Assembly (NCBI RefSeq): GCF_003533305.1
Contig: NZ_DOEH01000031.1
Location: 1-64,000 of the forward strand
Direction: 5' to 3'
Source: Providencia sp.
GTDB lineage: Bacteria; Pseudomonadota; Gammaproteobacteria; Enterobacterales; Enterobacteriaceae
Length of the DNA: 64,000 bases
A model generated the notes under the pieces. That model was not told the DNA's origin. It was given only the letters and a program-made list of their open reading frames with translations, and made no database searches. Position 1 is the stretch's first letter, and each line of letters opens with the position of its first letter. Shown here in pieces: positions 61,793 through 64,000 of the stretch. The position numbers and the translations under genes were made by a program.

Positions 61793-61845
61793 GTGTCCAT
61801 GCCTACGCACACCTATTAAATGCGGTACCATAACGCGCTGAATCT

Positions 61846-61953
61846 ATGGTGGCGGCAGCAGAGCAACCGCAAGGTTGGCTGGAATCCGTTAACTCCAGTA
61901 ACGCCAACTCTACTGTCGTCACCACCCCCCGAAATTGGCGTTTCTGGTGGTGA
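61846..61953 (+). CDS. Possible 35-residue leader peptide
   Basis: ATG 61846 opens 35 codons (MVAAAEQPQGWLESVNSSNA, then TTPRNWRFWW) ending in TGA 32 bp before the Icd-like start. It overlaps the leader's RNA-pairing sequences, so its translation could affect pairing. The ribosome site is weak. Confidence 0.3.
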   Translation: MVAAAEQPQGWLESVNSSNANSTVVTTPRNWRFWW

Positions 61954-61975
61954 CTCCTTACTTAAGTTAACGGAG
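61935..61975 (+). promoter_or_regulatory. Leader sequences that mimic the immunity RNA and hold the icd ribosome site
   Basis: TTGGCG (61935-61940) and AGTTAACGG (61965-61973) repeat the two pairing segments of the C4-type RNA. They can pair with 61886-61913 within the same leader, which would bury the GGAG ribosome site (61972-61975). The leader thus has alternative folds. Confidence 0.6.
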
Positions 61976-61984
61976 ATCATCATA

Positions 61985-62158
61985 ATGATGGCTACCCCTA
62001 CCCAAACTCACCCTAAATTTATATGGCGCTTTTTCTCCTGCCAACAATTTAAATATTTCATTGTTGAAGCCACCAGCGAACAAGAAGCGCGTTCATTACT
62101 TCCCGACTCACCTTGTGTATTTTCTGCGCGTATTCGTCAGGAGGTGGGACATGCCTAA
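61985..62158 (+). CDS. Icd/Ash-like phage protein (host cell-division inhibitor type)
   Basis: A 57-residue protein: MMATPTQTHPKFIWRFFSC, then EATSEQEARSLLPDSPCVFSARIRQEVGHA. The TQTHPKFIWRF start and RxxVxHA end match the Icd-like/Ash proteins of P1, P4 and related satellites. In P1, icd inhibits host division and is regulated by C4 RNA. The start is ATG 61985 with AACGGAG upstream; an open frame extends to 61820 but overlaps the leader and is not used. It overlaps the next gene by 8 bp. Confidence 0.7.
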   Translation: MMATPTQTHPKFIWRFFSCQQFKYFIVEATSEQEARSLLPDSPCVFSARIRQEVGHA

Positions 62159-62339
62159 TCATCCTGTTTTTGCTACGCCTGCGGATGCAATTCGCCCAAT
62201 TGCTGCGGCATTAGAAGCGGCTCAGTTCTTGGCGTTAGATCCACAGGCTAAAGACCTCTCCAATGACCTAATCGCATGGGCGCAAGAAACCGCTGCACAA
62301 ATGGCTATCAAGATGCAAAACGAAAAGCCAACTGATTAG
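62151..62339 (+). CDS. Small satellite-phage protein
   Basis: A 62-residue, Ala-rich helical protein (MPNHPVFATPADAIRPIAAALEAAQFLALDP). AGGAGG with 6-bp spacing marks ATG 62151, and its start overlaps the Icd-like stop by 8 bp, so translation is coupled. The family is seen in P4-like elements; the function is unknown. Confidence 0.6.
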   Translation: MPNHPVFATPADAIRPIAAALEAAQFLALDPQAKDLSNDLIAWAQETAAQMAIKMQNEKPTD

Positions 62340-62502
62340 TAATTGGTGTTAGAGGGTGAATATTTCGCGGAGTGGGTAATTTTTTGCAACTTTGCCTTAT
62401 TCGAGTCTATTCCCCTCTGCACATGCACAAGTCTTATAAGCGGTAATTAGCCAGCGTACCTTTTCAGCGTAAACCGAATAATACCGAATAAAGGTGAAGA
62501 CA

Positions 62503-62706
62503 ATGACAACGGGTGAATCAATGCTAACGAAAAAGGAAGTAAAAGCTTTACTGCATTATAAGTCTGATAGTGGCTTTCATGAGTTTTTAAAAAGAACGCC
62601 TACGTTTCCAAAGTCCGTCAAATTAGGGCTAAGGCGTGTAGGGTGGGCGGCTAGTGAAGTCGATGCTTATTTAGCCGCCCAGCTTAGTTCTCGCAAGGAT
62701 AACTAA
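62503..62706 (+). CDS. AlpA-like helix-turn-helix protein
   Basis: A 67-residue MerR/AlpA-type DNA-binding protein: MLTKKEVKALLHYKSDSGFHEFL as the HTH, PTFPKSVKLGLRRVGWAASEVDAYLA as the AlpA-like second half. AlpA-type proteins activate integrase or excision genes in P4-like satellites. AAGG ends 8 bp before ATG 62503. A 163-bp gap before it contains two ACCGAATAA repeats that may be part of its promoter. Confidence 0.75.
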   Translation: MTTGESMLTKKEVKALLHYKSDSGFHEFLKRTPTFPKSVKLGLRRVGWAASEVDAYLAAQLSSRKDN

Positions 62707-62710
62707 CATT

Positions 62711-62908
62711 ATGTCTAAATACTCTAACTCACATATTGCAGTTTTACAGCGTTGTAGCGCAGCTAAAGCAGAAACATTTTCATCAGATGTAGGCATAGAA
62801 AAACGTTATGGCGATATGGTTGTCATGGACTCGGGTTTTGTTAATCGGGCTGTACGTCGTCGTATAAAGGCTAATGAAAGAAAACGTAATAAGAAATTAG
62901 GTAGTTAA
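62711..62908 (+). CDS. Small basic satellite-phage protein
   Basis: A 65-residue protein starting MSKYSNSHIAVLQRCSAAKA and ending in a very basic tail (VNRAVRRRIKANERKRNKKLGS). It is likely nucleic-acid binding. It is 4 bp after the AlpA-like gene and 3 bp before the primase gene, so it is part of the replication operon. No known family is recognised. Confidence 0.55.
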   Translation: MSKYSNSHIAVLQRCSAAKAETFSSDVGIEKRYGDMVVMDSGFVNRAVRRRIKANERKRNKKLGS

Positions 62909-62911
62909 TAT

Positions 62912-64000
62912 ATGGCAGATAAAATCTACTATTCCCGAGGTCGGGATAAGTTCGACATTACGCCCGAACAGCGGTGTGCAGAGGATGAGGACGATTTTAT
63001 CAATAAAATTCTGTCCGATACCGCTAAAGCAAAATATCAGCAATATTTTTGTGCTCCAATGGCAACAGGTGAACATCCTCGAGGGCAAGACCCAAAAGAA
63101 AAGCATCCTGAAAAGTTTCAAGGTACTAAACCTTGGCGTTTATCTTTACTTGCCGCTAAACGTCGATTTATCAGCTTTGATTGTGACAGTTTTGATAGTC
63201 CTAAAACCTACCAAGTACTGATCAGTTATTTGCAAAAAAGATATAAAGGGCTTTTATACACCACGTTCAACTACACCGTAGATGCTCCTCGTTGCCGCTT
63301 TGTGCTTATGTTGAATAGTGAGGTTGACCGCAATCAAGGGAAACTAGTCAGTAAAGCTATTGAAGTAGAAATTAACCAAGCTTTGAGTTCACTGGCTGAA
63401 CAGCTAGGTGATAGTTCATGGAGTCCAGCCATTGGATGGGATGATTCGGTATATCGTGCAGAACAACAGTGTTATTTACCGATAAAGAACCCGTTGAATA
63501 AAGAAATTAGAAAAGGCGTACCAGTTACAGATGCTATTACCTATAAATTCGATGGTGAGCTAGTCAACGTTGCAGGATGTTTAGAGTGTGCGGATACGCT
63601 AGAGCTAAAAGCACCTAAAAGATATGAGCCGAACACTGATGATTTTACCGATTTTGATAATTGGCTTGATGTTGATGAACATACCTTAGCCGATTTACAG
63701 GATGCTTTGTTTTTTCCGCCAATGGTTGAAATATCAAAAGGTGGGCGCACTGACTGGCAAAAAGTGTTAGCGGCACTCGGTAGTCTAAAAAATACGCCTT
63801 ATGAAGATGAAGCCTATCAATTGGCTTTATCATGGTCTATCGCTGGCGGCTCTACATTTGATCAGCAAGCATTCGAGGAGACTTGGGCTACATCTAGAGC
63901 AGATTTAACCAGCTATAAAGCTGTTTTTGCAAAAGCGGATCGCCTTGGTTGGGTAAACCCACAAAAGTTAAGACCTTATCTTGAGCTTAAAAAAGTCGGT
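62912..64000 (+). CDS. Primase-polymerase replication protein (3' partial)
   Basis: The frame is open from ATG 62912 to the window end (363 codons, no stop). The N-terminal part has AEP primase-like motifs: FISFDCDSFDSP (hhDxD metal motif) and CRFVLMLNSE. A later segment, TDWQKVLAALGSLKNTPYEDEAYQLALSWSIAGG then FEETWATSR, resembles the PriCT-2 domain placed after the primase core. P4-like satellites use such primases, often fused to a helicase that would lie to the right. It is the third gene of the replication operon. Confidence 0.7.
   Translation, partial: MADKIYYSRGRDKFDITPEQRCAEDEDDFINKILSDTAKAKYQQYFCAPMATGEHPRGQDPKEKHPEKFQGTKPWRLSLLAAKRRFISFDCDSFDSPKTYQVLISYLQKRYKGLLYTTFNYTVDAPRCRFVLMLNSEVDRNQGKLVSKAIEVEINQALSSLAEQLGDSSWSPAIGWDDSVYRAEQQCYLPIKNPLNKEIRKGVPVTDAITYKFDGELVNVAGCLECADTLELKAPKRYEPNTDDFTDFDNWLDVDEHTLADLQDALFFPPMVEISKGGRTDWQKVLAALGSLKNTPYEDEAYQLALSWSIAGGSTFDQQAFEETWATSRADLTSYKAVFAKADRLGWVNPQKLRPYLELKKVG

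Noticed and set aside
61820..61984. Longer N-terminus for the Icd-like protein
   Set aside because: The frame is open, but it overlaps the RNA-pairing leader, and the strong ribosome site lies directly before ATG 61985.
1..64000. tRNA, rRNA or CRISPR array
   Set aside because: I looked for TPsiC-loop patterns, rRNA segments and short spaced direct repeats and found none; a covariance search could still find a diverged tRNA.

Overview
The window looks like chromosome of a low-GC member of the Enterobacterales, most likely Providencia or a close relative in the Morganellaceae. This rests on AT-rich intergenic DNA, enterobacterial gene types (ecotin, YgbA, YdcH, HmuPRSTUV, FrmRAB, HypT-like LysR) and a Vibrio-type Na+/galactose symporter beside the gal genes. 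The genus is an inference. No rRNA, tRNA, CRISPR array or intact insertion sequence was seen.

Layout. 1-2.6 kb: the 3' part of a long coiled-coil protein with three 495-bp tandem repeats and an FKBP-like C-terminus. 2.7-9.7 kb: an MFS exporter divergent from an HxlR regulator, an orphan ExsA/LcrF-type AraC regulator, ygbA with an NsrR-like site, ydcH, ecotin, a UspF-like protein and a CDF metal transporter. 9.75-17.5 kb: a galactose regulon (galETKM, galR, Na+/sugar symporter) with matching GalR operators before galE and before the symporter. 18-24.1 kb: a YcaD-like MFS protein, a TupA-like ATP-grasp protein, a YWTD propeller, a fatty-acid desaturase and two small exported proteins.

24.2-37.4 kb: a 13-kb run of fourteen minus-strand genes that reads as a catabolic operon. 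It holds a Rieske ferredoxin, a recombinase-HTH-like small protein, a Rieske oxygenase, two SDRs, an IclR regulator, an extradiol-type VOC dioxygenase, a ferredoxin reductase, an MFS transporter, a cupin, an alpha/beta hydrolase, an AspDH-like enzyme, an aldehyde dehydrogenase and a TPP-dependent decarboxylase. The substrate is unknown. It lies head to head with the formaldehyde-detoxification operon frmRAB (37.8-40.1 kb), which would fit release of formaldehyde by a Rieske demethylase. 40.6-47.1 kb: heme uptake operon hemP-orf-hmuRSTUV behind a near-consensus Fur box. 47.3-53.7 kb: a periplasmic histidine phosphatase, a racemase/Dcu transporter pair divergent from a HypT-like regulator, a GNAT enzyme and a FUSC membrane protein.

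53.7-64 kb is a mosaic accessory region. It has truncated genes meeting near 55.05 kb, an origin-like cluster of TGTCCY motifs, a CoiA-like nuclease, an isolated phage antiterminator Q, a nonsense-mutated YlcI/YnfO-type gene, and a tight three-gene operon of an unknown protein, an XRE-ImmA/IrrE metalloprotease and a transglutaminase-fold cysteine protein. The right end is a P4/P1-like satellite module: a C4-type antisense immunity RNA of about 79 nt, an Icd/Ash-like gene, small genes, an AlpA-like regulator and a primase-polymerase that runs off the window. The two most notable items are the three-gene protease operon, a candidate defence or stress-response system, and the RNA-based immunity circuit next to it.
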